Assembly: GCA_030145365.1 (NCBI GenBank)
Contig: JAQYVS010000373.1
Span: 1 to 19,324 of the forward strand
Reading direction: 5' to 3'
Source of the DNA: Desulfofustis sp.
Lineage (GTDB): Bacteria > Desulfobacterota > Desulfobulbia > Desulfobulbales > Desulfocapsaceae
Length of the DNA stretch: 19,324 bases
The notes under the pieces were generated by a model. That model was not told where the DNA came from and did not search any database. It worked only from the letters and a program-made list of their open reading frames with translations. The number at the start of each line of letters is the position of its first letter. Within the stretch, counting starts at the first letter, position 1. A program made the position numbers and the translations under genes. Of this stretch, positions 5,314-12,936 are shown piece by piece.

Positions 5314-6174
5314 ATGGCAAATGCAAGTGTAAAAGAGATGCTGCAGGCAGGACTGCACTTCGGACATCAGACCCGGCGCTGGAACCCAAAAATGAAACCC
5401 TACATTTACGGACCGCGCAACGGCATCTATATCATCAATCTGGATTTAACCAGGCGCATGTTTGACAAGGCCTGTGATTTTATCACCAAAGAGGTAGCCG
5501 ACGGGGGAACATTGCTGTTCGTTGGCACCAAGCGGCAAGCTCAGGCTATTATCAGAGAAGAAGCCAAACGTTGCGGCATGTATTATGTCGATCATCGATG
5601 GCTCGGTGGTATGATGACAAATTTCCAGACAATTAAAACCAGTATTGAACGTTTGAAATCCATCGAGTCCATGCAGGAAGACGGCTCCATCAGCAAATTT
5701 CCCAAAAAAGAAATCCTGATGATGGAGAAAGAACGGGTCAAACTCGAACGCAATGTCGGTGGAATTAAGGACATGCGGGTTCATCCCAACGTCCTCTTCG
5801 TTGTTGATCCAAGAGCAGAATCGATCGCTATTAATGAGGCCAAAAAACTCAATATTCCGATTATTGCAATCACTGATACCAATTGCGATCCAGACGGTAT
5901 CGACTACCTGATTCCCGGCAACGATGATGCTATTAAGGCGATCAAGTTGATCAGTCACTATGTTGCCGAGGCGGTATTGCAGGGCCAAGCTATGCGCGAT
6001 GGAGAAGATGCTTCAGATGAGGCTTTGGAATCAGCCATGGCAGATGGTGATGAGGATGTAGTACAGGAAGATAGTCCGGCCCAGGAAGATAGTCCGCCAC
6101 AGGAAGATAGTCCGGCCCAGGAAGATGTGCCGGTTGAACCTGCACCTGCTAAAGAAGAAGACGCTGCCGAGTAG
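5314..6174 (+). CDS. rpsB: 30S ribosomal protein S2 with acidic repeat tail
   Basis: S2 joins the small subunit late, near the head-platform junction, and is needed for S1 binding. The start is ATG at 5314, six bases after AAGGAGG (5301-5307); it gives the conserved N-terminus MANASVKEMLQAGLHFGHQT. The open frame reaches further upstream, but that part is leader. The core shows RRWNPKMKPYIYG, LLFVGTKRQAQ, VDHRWLGGMMTNFQTI, PNVLFVVDP and AITDTNCDPDGIDY. At 286 residues it exceeds E. coli S2 (241). The extra C-terminus is Asp/Glu/Pro-rich and includes repeats of the hexapeptide QEDSPA. It heads the rpsB-tsf-pyrH-frr cluster. Confidence 0.97.
   Translation: MANASVKEMLQAGLHFGHQTRRWNPKMKPYIYGPRNGIYIINLDLTRRMFDKACDFITKEVADGGTLLFVGTKRQAQAIIREEAKRCGMYYVDHRWLGGMMTNFQTIKTSIERLKSIESMQEDGSISKFPKKEILMMEKERVKLERNVGGIKDMRVHPNVLFVVDPRAESIAINEAKKLNIPIIAITDTNCDPDGIDYLIPGNDDAIKAIKLISHYVAEAVLQGQAMRDGEDASDEALESAMADGDEDVVQEDSPAQEDSPPQEDSPAQEDVPVEPAPAKEEDAAE
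6064..6135 (+). repeat. 18-bp tandem repeat inside rpsB 3' end
   Basis: There are three near-identical in-frame 18-bp units (6064-6081, 6082-6099, 6100-6117). Each begins CAGGAAGATAGTCCG; they differ only in the last three bases. A diverged fourth unit lies at 6118-6135. They encode QEDSPA, QEDSPP, QEDSPA and QEDVPV, residues 251-274 of S2. The near identity at DNA level suggests recent expansion by slippage. Confidence 0.9.
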
Positions 6175-6220
6175 TAAGATGCGATAAACCGTCAACTAGG
6201 CTGAATTGCAGTAGGTTATG

Positions 6221-6248
6221 AAGGGGCTGTCGAATGACCGCCCCTTTT
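6221..6248 (+). terminator. Probable partial terminator between rpsB and tsf
   Basis: AAGGGGC (6221-6227) pairs with GCCCCTT (6240-6246). After one mismatch, GTC (6229-6231) pairs with GAC (6236-6238) around a GAAT loop. Only four T follow (6245-6248), then CATTATAG. A strong stem with a short T tract fits an attenuator that lowers tsf expression relative to rpsB. Confidence 0.6.
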
Positions 6249-6269
6249 CATTATAGCAAATAATAAATG

Positions 6270-6292
6270 GCATCTCCGTGAACGGAGGATGC
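6270..6292 (+). promoter_or_regulatory. tsf: Stable hairpin in the tsf leader
   Basis: GCATCTCCG (6270-6278) pairs with CGGAGGATGC (6283-6292) over nine base pairs, with one bulged G and a TGAA loop. There is no T run. A second, weaker pairing follows: GTATCCG (6332-6338) with CGGATGC (6353-6359), loop of 14. Together they make the 206-nt rpsB-tsf spacer highly structured. The rest of the spacer shows no gene. A TATAAT at 6307-6312 lacks a -35. Confidence 0.5.
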
Positions 6293-6380
6293 GATTATCT
6301 CAACATTATAATCAACACGATTCGATGAGTTGTATCCGCTTTTCTAACACCTCGGATGCAATGATCAATGGAGGAATATC

Positions 6381-6977
6381 ATGAAAATTACCAGCCAGAT
6401 GGTAAAAGAGTTGCGCGATAAAACCAGCGCGGGAATGATGGATTGCAAAAAAGCACTCAGCGAGACCGACGGTGCTATGGAAAAAGCCGTGGATCTGCTC
6501 CGTAAAAAGGGCTTGGCCGTGGCCGCCAAAAGGGCGGGGCGGGCAACCTCTGAAGGCGTCATTGAAACGTATATCCATGCCGGTGGTAAACTCGGTGTGA
6601 TGATCGAACTCAATTGCGAGACCGATTTTGTTGCAAAGACAGATCAATTTCGTGAACTGGCCCGTGATCTCGCCATGCATATCGCTGCTTCAAACCCGGT
6701 TTCCATAGATCGTGAAAGTGTCCCAGAAGCTGTATTGAGCCGCGAAAAAGATATTTATGTTCAACAGGCTCTTGAATCAGGTAAGCCTGAAAATATCGTT
6801 GAAAAAATTGTTTCCGGCAAAATGGATAAATTTCTTGCGGAGATCTGCCTGTTGGAGCAGAAATATGTAAAAGATCCTGATCTCAGTGTGCAGGATCTGC
6901 TGACTGACTGTGTTGGTAAAATGGGTGAAAATATTTCAGTTAAACGGTTCGCTCGTTTTCAGATCGGTGTGGAATAA
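6381..6977 (+). CDS. tsf: Elongation factor Ts, short form
   Basis: EF-Ts exchanges GDP for GTP on EF-Tu. The 198-residue protein has the N-terminal UBA-like domain (VKELRDKTSAGMMDCKKAL) that docks on EF-Tu, followed by the core with TDFVAK at residues 81-86, which carries the Asp-Phe pair that opens the EF-Tu magnesium site. It is much shorter than E. coli EF-Ts (283 aa) and resembles the roughly 200-aa forms of Thermus and others, which have a single core subdomain and may dimerise. The ATG at 6381 follows GGAGG (6370-6374). It lies downstream of rpsB as in most bacteria. Confidence 0.97.
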   Translation: MKITSQMVKELRDKTSAGMMDCKKALSETDGAMEKAVDLLRKKGLAVAAKRAGRATSEGVIETYIHAGGKLGVMIELNCETDFVAKTDQFRELARDLAMHIAASNPVSIDRESVPEAVLSREKDIYVQQALESGKPENIVEKIVSGKMDKFLAEICLLEQKYVKDPDLSVQDLLTDCVGKMGENISVKRFARFQIGVE

Positions 6978-7039
6978 ACACTTCCGGTTCCTGTGTTGGT
7001 CGGAGTTAAACCATATCACCTTTTAAGAGGAGTATCCTG

Positions 7040-7753
7040 ATGCAGGTCAAATACCGGCGAATTCTTCTGAAGTTAAGCGGCGAAGCATTAATGGGTGAAG
7101 ATTCGTTCGGGATCAGCACTTCCGTAATTGATTTTGTGGCCTCAGAAATCAAAGGGATTGTTGCCTTGGGTGTTGAAACGGGCTTGGTGATCGGAGCCGG
7201 CAATATTTTCCGGGGTGTTGCCGGAGCGAGTAAGGGCATGGATCGTTCCACCGCTGACAATATGGGAATGCTGGCAACGGTGATGAACAGCCTGGCGATG
7301 CAGGATGCCTTGGAGAGATGCGGGGTCGATACCCGTGTTCAATCGGCAATTCCGATGCAGTCGGTTTGTGAGCCCTATATCAGACGGAGGGCCACCAGAC
7401 ATCTGGAAAAAGGACGAACAGTTATTTTTGCCGCCGGTACGGGTAACCCTTATTTCACAACCGATTCCGCCGGGGTCCTTCGAGCTCTCGAGATTGATGC
7501 CGATCTGATTATCAAGGCGACCAAGGTAGACGGTGTTTATGATAAAGATCCGGTACACTATCCCGATGCGGTAAAATACGAAAAGTTGACCTACGATACA
7601 GTTCTCAAGCAAGGACTCCGAGTAATGGATGCAGCCGGTATCGCCCTTGCCAAGGAAGATGATAAACCGATTCTGGTCATGAATATGACGGTGCCCGGTA
7701 ATATTAAAAAAGCGGTTCTTGGTGAAACTGTTGGAACACTGATAAGCTCTTAA
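7040..7753 (+). CDS. pyrH: UMP kinase (uridylate kinase)
   Basis: Phosphorylates UMP to UDP with ATP, the step feeding all UTP and CTP synthesis; bacterial PyrH is a hexamer of the amino-acid-kinase fold. The 237-residue protein shows the N-terminal phosphate-binding segment ILLKLSGEALMG, then VIGAGNIFRG, the substrate region TDSAGVLRALEIDADLIIKA and the nucleotide-site motif TKVDGVYDKDP. Its length matches the family (about 240 aa). The ATG at 7040 follows AGAGGAG at 7026-7032. It sits between tsf and frr, a conserved order that links nucleotide supply with translation factors and envelope synthesis. Confidence 0.98.
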   Translation: MQVKYRRILLKLSGEALMGEDSFGISTSVIDFVASEIKGIVALGVETGLVIGAGNIFRGVAGASKGMDRSTADNMGMLATVMNSLAMQDALERCGVDTRVQSAIPMQSVCEPYIRRRATRHLEKGRTVIFAAGTGNPYFTTDSAGVLRALEIDADLIIKATKVDGVYDKDPVHYPDAVKYEKLTYDTVLKQGLRVMDAAGIALAKEDDKPILVMNMTVPGNIKKAVLGETVGTLISS

Positions 7754-7793
7754 TTAGTAAGCACTTTCAATTCAAATTAGATAGGTGAGTACA

Positions 7794-8348
7794 ATGAGCG
7801 ACGTGATACTAGAGATGGCTGAGAAGATGGAAAAAAGCGTTGAGGCCTTTAGAAACGAATTGGCTAAAGTTCGTACTGGCCGTGCATCGCTAGCCCTGCT
7901 GGATGGCATCATGGTTGATGCGTACGGCAGTGCAATGCCGATGAACCAGGTGGGCACCCTGACCATTCCTGAAAGCCGGTCCATTGCAATTCAGCCTTGG
8001 GACCCGCAGGTTCTTGGGGCTATAGAAAAGGCGATTCTGAAATCAGATATTGGCTTGACTCCGGTAAACGACGGCAAGATTATCCGTTTAAATATTCCTC
8101 AACTCACCGAAGAGCGCAGAAAGGAACTTGTTAAACAGGTCAAAAAGATCGCTGAAGAGTTTCGCGTGGCAATAAGAAATGTGCGAAGAGAGGCGATTGA
8201 TCTACTGAAAAAACAGAAAAAGGATAAAGATATTTCCGAGGATGATCTGTTTAAGCTCCAGGATGACGCTCAGTCTGAAACAGATGACTACATCGCCCAG
8301 ATCGACGAGATCACCGCTGCCAAGGAAAAAGAGGTGATGGATGTTTAA
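7794..8348 (+). CDS. frr: Ribosome recycling factor
   Basis: With EF-G, RRF splits the post-termination ribosome. The 184-residue product has the normal family length and features: FRNELAKVRTGRAS, a central domain with VGTLTIPESRSIAIQPWD, and the C-terminal helix segment LPQLTEERRKEL-like (here IPQLTEERRKELVKQVKK). The start is taken as ATG at 7794, because AGGTGAG at 7783-7789 is then a well-placed ribosome binding site. A GTG at 7785 lies inside that site and would add three residues. The TAA stop lies inside the left arm of a perfect 10-bp inverted repeat before uppS. Confidence 0.97.
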   Translation: MSDVILEMAEKMEKSVEAFRNELAKVRTGRASLALLDGIMVDAYGSAMPMNQVGTLTIPESRSIAIQPWDPQVLGAIEKAILKSDIGLTPVNDGKIIRLNIPQLTEERRKELVKQVKKIAEEFRVAIRNVRREAIDLLKKQKKDKDISEDDLFKLQDDAQSETDDYIAQIDEITAAKEKEVMDV

Positions 8349-8371
8349 AGCAGCTGCCTCTGCTGCTTTAA
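8345..8371 (+). promoter_or_regulatory. Perfect hairpin over the frr stop codon
   Basis: TTAAAGCAGC (8345-8354) and GCTGCTTTAA (8362-8371) form a perfect 10-bp stem with a 7-nt loop. The frr TAA lies in the left arm. Only three T end the right arm, followed by AATCC, so termination would be weak. It may protect or end the upstream mRNA, or tie uppS translation to frr. Confidence 0.55.
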
Positions 8372-8387
8372 TCCCTGATTCCGGTTC

Positions 8388-9137
8388 ATGACAATCCCTG
8401 ACTCCATTGATCTAAACAGACTCCCAAAACATGTAGCCATTGTCATGGACGGTAATGGCCGTTGGGCAAAAAAACGTAGAAAACCAAGATTGTATGGGCA
8501 CAAGGTCGGTGCCGATTCAGTTAGGGAGATTGTTGAGACCTCATGCGAAATAGGTGTGGGGCACCTGACTTTATACGCCTTTTCTTCAGAAAACTGGAAT
8601 AGGCCGAAACAGGAAGTTTCAGGGCTCATGAATATCCTGAATTCTTATCTTGTCTCCGAACTTGAGCGGATGGAAAAAAATCAGATACGGCTCAATTGTA
8701 TCGGCAATGCAGCCCAGCTGCCCGACGGGGTTCGTCAGACCCTTTTCAATTCGATAAAACGTACCCAAAAAAACGATAAACTCGTGCTCAATCTTGCCTT
8801 GAGCTACGGTGCCCGCGATGAACTCTGCCGTGCGACCAGAACAATTGCAGAGTTGTGCAAGAACGGCACCTTGCAGCCCGAGCAGATTGATCATCAACTT
8901 ATTTCCAATAATCTTTATACCGCAGGTCAGCCCGATCCCGATCTTCTGATACGTACCGGCGGCGAATCACGCCTTTCCAATTTTCTGCTCTGGCAGGCAT
9001 CCTACGCTGAGATCTATTTCACCGAGACCATGTGGCCGGATTTCAGACGTGACGCCTACTTTCAGGCACTGACCAATTTCCAGAAACGGGAAAGAAGATA
9101 CGGTAAAACAACTGAACAGGTGGGGAGTAGAGGTTGA
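8388..9137 (+). CDS. uppS: Undecaprenyl diphosphate synthase (cis-prenyltransferase)
   Basis: Extends farnesyl diphosphate with isopentenyl diphosphate to the C55 lipid carrier for peptidoglycan and O-antigen. The 249-residue protein has HVAIVMDGNGRWAKKR with catalytic Asp21, then TLYAFSSENWNRP, and the C-terminal signature PDLLIRTGGESRLSNFLLWQ followed by YAEIYFTETMWPDF. All conserved substrate-binding Arg, Ser and Glu residues are present. The ATG at 8388 fits family N-termini but has no clear Shine-Dalgarno sequence, so translation may depend on frr. The stop overlaps the cdsA start in TGATG. Confidence 0.97.
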   Translation: MTIPDSIDLNRLPKHVAIVMDGNGRWAKKRRKPRLYGHKVGADSVREIVETSCEIGVGHLTLYAFSSENWNRPKQEVSGLMNILNSYLVSELERMEKNQIRLNCIGNAAQLPDGVRQTLFNSIKRTQKNDKLVLNLALSYGARDELCRATRTIAELCKNGTLQPEQIDHQLISNNLYTAGQPDPDLLIRTGGESRLSNFLLWQASYAEIYFTETMWPDFRRDAYFQALTNFQKRERRYGKTTEQVGSRG

Positions 9138-9940
9138 TGAAACGAACAGTCCCCGGAATTTTGCTGGCAGTCGGCTGGCTTGTATTGCTCACCCAGGGAT
9201 CATTTCTGCTGTTCTGGGCGGTCATGGTACTGATTGGTCTGATCGGCGGCCGGGAATATTGTACGATGGCATTCCCCAACTCACTCTATGAGACCGACCG
9301 GATTATTCTGCCATTGGTCCTGATTTTCCCTATATTTGCCGCAGTTTTTGGACAGAGCCGGGCTGCGGTATCAGGCTTCGGCCTCTTGCTTGGTCTTGGC
9401 GGCCTGCTGGCCTATACCATCTATCATTACAATCGGTTTGAAAACCCACTGGCTCTATTTTATCGAGGTCTTCTTGGTCTTGTTTTTGTCGGTTTTCTTG
9501 GCTCTCATCTGGTACTTCTGCGGGGATTAACTGACGGAGCCCACTGGCTTATTATCTTAACGGCAATCACTGCCGGTTCCGATACCGGGGCTTACCTGAT
9601 TGGTTCACGATGGGGAAGAAGAAAGCTTTGTCCGTCCATCAGTCCGAATAAAACGATTGAGGGAGGCTTGGGAGGTCTTTTGGGCGGAGTAATTTCTGCG
9701 GTAGCTCTTGCACAGATTTTTACCGTTCAGTGCGGTTCTGGGACCATACTTATTCTGGCGTTTTTCCTGTCCATTGCCGGTATGCTCGGAGACCTGCTTG
9801 AATCAATTATTAAAAGGGGCTATCGCACAAAAGATTCCGGGGCACTGCTTGGTGGTCACGGCGGTGTACTTGATCGTATAGATTCGCTGCTTCTGGCCGG
9901 GCCTCTGCTATACTACATCCTCATCTATTCAGGTTTCTGA
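9137..9940 (+). CDS. cdsA: Phosphatidate cytidylyltransferase (CDP-diglyceride synthase)
   Basis: Makes CDP-diacylglycerol from phosphatidate and CTP, the branch point of phospholipid synthesis, in the inner membrane. The 267-residue protein is strongly hydrophobic with several membrane helices. It carries the family signature near its C-terminus (SIIKRGYRTKDSGALLGGHGGVLDRIDSLL, split here as KRGYRTKDSGALLGGHG and GVLDRIDSLL) plus SPNKTIEGGLGGLLGG. The start is ATG at 9137, overlapping the uppS TGA and preceded by GAGG; an in-frame TTG at 9134 is less likely. Its own TGA overlaps the dxr ATG by one base, so uppS, cdsA and dxr are translationally linked. Confidence 0.95.
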   Translation: MKRTVPGILLAVGWLVLLTQGSFLLFWAVMVLIGLIGGREYCTMAFPNSLYETDRIILPLVLIFPIFAAVFGQSRAAVSGFGLLLGLGGLLAYTIYHYNRFENPLALFYRGLLGLVFVGFLGSHLVLLRGLTDGAHWLIILTAITAGSDTGAYLIGSRWGRRKLCPSISPNKTIEGGLGGLLGGVISAVALAQIFTVQCGSGTILILAFFLSIAGMLGDLLESIIKRGYRTKDSGALLGGHGGVLDRIDSLLLAGPLLYYILIYSGF

Positions 9941-11103
9941 TGAAATATCTTTCCCTGCTCGGCTCCACCGGCTCAATCGGGGTGAATGTGCTCAACATTG
10001 TACGTCAGTTCCCTGAGCTTTTTCAGATTCGCGGCTTGGCCGCGGGACGAAATATTTCCCTGCTCGCTGATCAGATTCGTGAGTTTAAGCCTGAGAAGGT
10101 TTCGGTCATTGATGAACACCATGCTGAAGAGCTGTGTTCTTTGCTGCCCAGGGAATTTTGCGATCGTGTGATCTACGGGACCAAAGGCAATATAGAAGTA
10201 TCTGCCCTGGATTCTGCAGACATGACGATCTGCGCTGTTGTTGGGGCAGCCGGTTTACTTCCGACCATCGCTGCCATTGAGGCGGGTAAGGATATCGGTC
10301 TGGCTAACAAGGAGACACTGGTAGTGGCCGGCAGATTGGTGATGCAGAAGGCGCGGGAGAATCGGATAAGGCTGTTGCCCATCGATTCTGAACACAGCGC
10401 AATATTCCAGGCCTTGGAAGCTGGACGCAAAGAGGATGTCTCCCAGTTGATTTTGACCGCATCAGGCGGACCTTTTTTGCATACCTCTGCCAAAGACCTA
10501 CAGAATGTTACACAGGATGAGGCTCTGAACCATCCAAACTGGAGTATGGGCAGAAAAATCAGTATTGATTCGGCAACATTGATGAATAAGGGGTTGGAGG
10601 TTATTGAGGCCCACTGGTTATTTGATATGGCTGCCGAAGCTATTAGTGTGGTTGTCCATCCCCAATCGATTGTTCACTCTCTGGTTGAGTATCAGGATGG
10701 TTCGGTATTGGCTCAGCTCGGCATTCCTGACATGAAAATACCGATTGCCTATGCCTTGTCTTATCCAGAGCGTATTTCCCTGGGGCTTAAACCCTTGAAT
10801 CTCTGGCAGTGTAGCGATCTTGAATTTCTTGAGCCTGATTATGACCGTTTTCCAGCACTGCGGCTGGCATTTGAAGCACTTGAGCGTGGCGGCGTGAGCA
10901 CCGCTGTGTTGAACGCGGCCAATGAGGTCGCGGTTGAGGCGTTTCTGGAAACGAAAATTTCTTTTCCAGAAATTTCTGCTATTGTTGATCAAACAATGGC
11001 TCAGATAGAAGGAGGCAACGATATCGAGTTGGCTGATCTGCTTGAAGCAGACGGCGCTGCAAGAAAATTTGCACATAACTTGATCCCTGCTAACGCATCC
11101 TGA
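9940..11103 (+). CDS. dxr: 1-deoxy-D-xylulose 5-phosphate reductoisomerase
   Basis: Converts DXP to 2-C-methylerythritol 4-phosphate with NADPH, the committed step of the MEP isoprenoid pathway and the target of fosmidomycin. The 387-residue protein has the nucleotide-binding loop LLGSTGSIG (residues 6-14) and ANKETLVVAG. The metal site is Asp149 and Glu151 in IDSEHSAIFQ, with Glu220 in MNKGLEVIEAHWLF, and the flexible loop motif HPNWSMGRKISIDSATLM is present. All are intact. ispG, another MEP-pathway gene, lies three genes downstream, and uppS, which consumes the products, lies upstream. Confidence 0.98.
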   Translation: MKYLSLLGSTGSIGVNVLNIVRQFPELFQIRGLAAGRNISLLADQIREFKPEKVSVIDEHHAEELCSLLPREFCDRVIYGTKGNIEVSALDSADMTICAVVGAAGLLPTIAAIEAGKDIGLANKETLVVAGRLVMQKARENRIRLLPIDSEHSAIFQALEAGRKEDVSQLILTASGGPFLHTSAKDLQNVTQDEALNHPNWSMGRKISIDSATLMNKGLEVIEAHWLFDMAAEAISVVVHPQSIVHSLVEYQDGSVLAQLGIPDMKIPIAYALSYPERISLGLKPLNLWQCSDLEFLEPDYDRFPALRLAFEALERGGVSTAVLNAANEVAVEAFLETKISFPEISAIVDQTMAQIEGGNDIELADLLEADGAARKFAHNLIPANAS

Positions 11104-11125
11104 TACTTTCCGAGCAAACTCTTTT

Positions 11126-12199
11126 ATGAATACGCTTTTCTCATTTATTGTCGTCCTTGGAGTTCTTATTTTCGTCCATGAGCTTGGGCATTTTCTTTTT
11201 GCCAAGTTATTCAAGGTAAAAGTCCTCAAGTTCTCTTTAGGTTTTGGCCCGAAACTCTTCAGTAAAGTGGTGGGTGAAACGGAGTATCTTGTTTCGGTCT
11301 TTCCCCTTGGCGGTTACGTGAAAATGTTTGGAGAAAATCCGGATGAACGTGACGGCGACACTCGGGAGAATGAGCGTTCATTTGCTGCCAAACCAGTCTG
11401 GAAACGATTTTTTATCGTTCTCGCCGGTCCACTGTTCAACCTGCTTTTTTCTGTCTTTTTATTTTTTATTATTTTTCTGATTATGGGAATACCGGATAAC
11501 CGGGACAGTACTGTAATTGGAGAAGTTAGCCCCAACCTGCCGGCAGCTGAGGCTGGATTTCTGGCCGAAGACACCATTATTGCAATCGACGACAAGGCAA
11601 TTCAAAGTTGGATGGATGTGTTAAATGCAGTATCCAACAGCAGCGGTCGTGAGCTGACATTTATCGTATTGCGTGACCGAGAGGAGCAGAAAATTAAGGT
11701 AACGCCCCGTCTCGACAGTGTGAAAAACATTTTTGGCGAAGAAGTTGAGCAGCGCTTTATGGTTGGCATTACGAAAAAGGAGAGGATCGAGTATGACCGG
11801 GTCGGTCCGATCAAGGCACTGCAAGCCGGAATCTGGCAGACCTGGATGTTTATTTACCTGACGTTTATGGGGGTAGTGAAGATTATTCAGAATGTTGTTC
11901 CGGCATCCGAGCTTGGCGGCCCCATTCTGATCGCTCAACTGGCCGGAGAACAGGCCCGAGCGGGTTGGTTGAATCTTGCTCATTTCATGGGCTTGCTCAG
12001 TGTCAACCTGGGGATTCTCAATCTGTTGCCGATTCCTGTTCTGGACGGTGGACACCTGGTATTTTTAACCATTGAAGGAATTCGTCGAAAACCGCTGAAT
12101 GAACGAGCTCAGATTATTGCCCAGCAGGTGGGTATTGCCCTGCTCGGCACCTTGATGCTTTTCGTGTTTTATAACGATATCGTCAGGATACTCAGTTAA
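11126..12199 (+). CDS. rseP: RIP metalloprotease RseP (site-2 protease family)
   Basis: An inner-membrane zinc protease that in E. coli cuts the anti-sigma factor RseA inside the membrane during envelope stress. The 357-residue protein has the zinc motif HELGH at residues 18-22 in its first membrane helix and the second metal ligand, Asp307, in LLPIPVLDGGH. One PDZ domain lies at about residues 125-195 (VIGEVSPNLPAAEAGF, IIAIDDKAIQSW), whereas E. coli RseP has two. No clear Shine-Dalgarno precedes ATG 11126. Its substrate here is unknown: no anti-sigma gene is in the window. The stop overlaps tsaB by one base. Confidence 0.95.
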   Translation: MNTLFSFIVVLGVLIFVHELGHFLFAKLFKVKVLKFSLGFGPKLFSKVVGETEYLVSVFPLGGYVKMFGENPDERDGDTRENERSFAAKPVWKRFFIVLAGPLFNLLFSVFLFFIIFLIMGIPDNRDSTVIGEVSPNLPAAEAGFLAEDTIIAIDDKAIQSWMDVLNAVSNSSGRELTFIVLRDREEQKIKVTPRLDSVKNIFGEEVEQRFMVGITKKERIEYDRVGPIKALQAGIWQTWMFIYLTFMGVVKIIQNVVPASELGGPILIAQLAGEQARAGWLNLAHFMGLLSVNLGILNLLPIPVLDGGHLVFLTIEGIRRKPLNERAQIIAQQVGIALLGTLMLFVFYNDIVRILS

Positions 12200-12936
12200 T
12201 GAAAGACGATGATCTGATTCTGTCTTTTGATACTGCCACCAACAATTGCTCAATTGCAATTACGAATGGCGATTTTGGACAGGGACAGGTATTGGGATCA
12301 TTGTCGCTTAATTCTGGAGTCACCCATTCCAAACGGCTGCTTACTGCTGTTAAGTGGCTGATGCAAAACCTGGAACTTGCTTTAGCTGATATTGCTGCAG
12401 TTGCCGTCGGACTGGGCCCCGGTAGTTTTACCGGCTTGCGTATCGGTATGGCTACAGCTAAAGGTCTCTGTCACGGCAGTTCCAAGCCATTGGTTGGTAT
12501 TTCCTCACTTGATGCAATCGCTGCCGGTGTCTATTCTGAGAAATTGATCTGTGTGGTGATGGATGCCCGAAAAAAAGAGGTCTATAGCTGTTTTTACCGC
12601 TGCAACCCCGGAAAAATCGCCCGTAGATGCTCTCAACCCGTTGTGCTTCCTCCGCAGGAGCTTGCTGAACAAATTTCCGAGCCAGTGATTATGGCGGGTG
12701 ATGGGATCGATGTATATAATGCTGTTTTAGCAGACGTTTTGGGCGATCGGCTGGAAACAGCCACACCGCTCCACCGTTTTCCCGAAGCAACAAATATAGG
12801 TTTTTTGGCAGCTACTGAGCATGCAGATGAGAATTACCTTGATCTCGATCAGGCCAAACCGGACTATGTCAGGTCCTCGGATGCTCAATTAAGCTTGGTC
12901 AGCCCTATAGCAAAGGGAAAGGCAAGAAATCAATGA
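12199..12936 (+). CDS. tsaB: tRNA t6A threonylcarbamoyladenosine protein TsaB
   Basis: TsaB is the non-catalytic partner of TsaD in making the t6A37 modification of ANN-decoding tRNAs; it stabilises TsaD and is a target of TsaE. The 245-residue protein has the actin/ASKHA-type N-terminus ILSFDTATNNCSIAI and the family hallmark VGLGPGSFTGLRIGMATAKGL (cited in part: GPGSFTGLR), followed by ISSLDAIA and VVMDARKKEVYSCFY. The ATG at 12199 overlaps the rseP TAA, with AGGA at 12185-12188 inside rseP. Its TGA overlaps the ispG ATG in ATGA, so rseP, tsaB and ispG are tightly coupled. Confidence 0.93.
   Translation: MKDDDLILSFDTATNNCSIAITNGDFGQGQVLGSLSLNSGVTHSKRLLTAVKWLMQNLELALADIAAVAVGLGPGSFTGLRIGMATAKGLCHGSSKPLVGISSLDAIAAGVYSEKLICVVMDARKKEVYSCFYRCNPGKIARRCSQPVVLPPQELAEQISEPVIMAGDGIDVYNAVLADVLGDRLETATPLHRFPEATNIGFLAATEHADENYLDLDQAKPDYVRSSDAQLSLVSPIAKGKARNQ

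Noticed and set aside
6064..6135. Tandem repeat as a CRISPR or mobile-element trace
   Set aside because: Units are 18 bp, contiguous without spacers and in frame within rpsB, so they are coding repeats.
6307..6312. TATAAT ahead of tsf as a promoter
   Set aside because: No -35-like hexamer lies 15-19 nt upstream; that position is occupied by the GC-rich arm of a hairpin.
7785..7793. GTG start for frr three codons upstream
   Set aside because: The GTG lies inside the AGGTGAG ribosome binding site of the better ATG at 7794.
9134..9136. TTG start for cdsA
   Set aside because: ATG 9137 is one codon later, overlaps the uppS stop in the usual TGATG manner and has a GAGG upstream.
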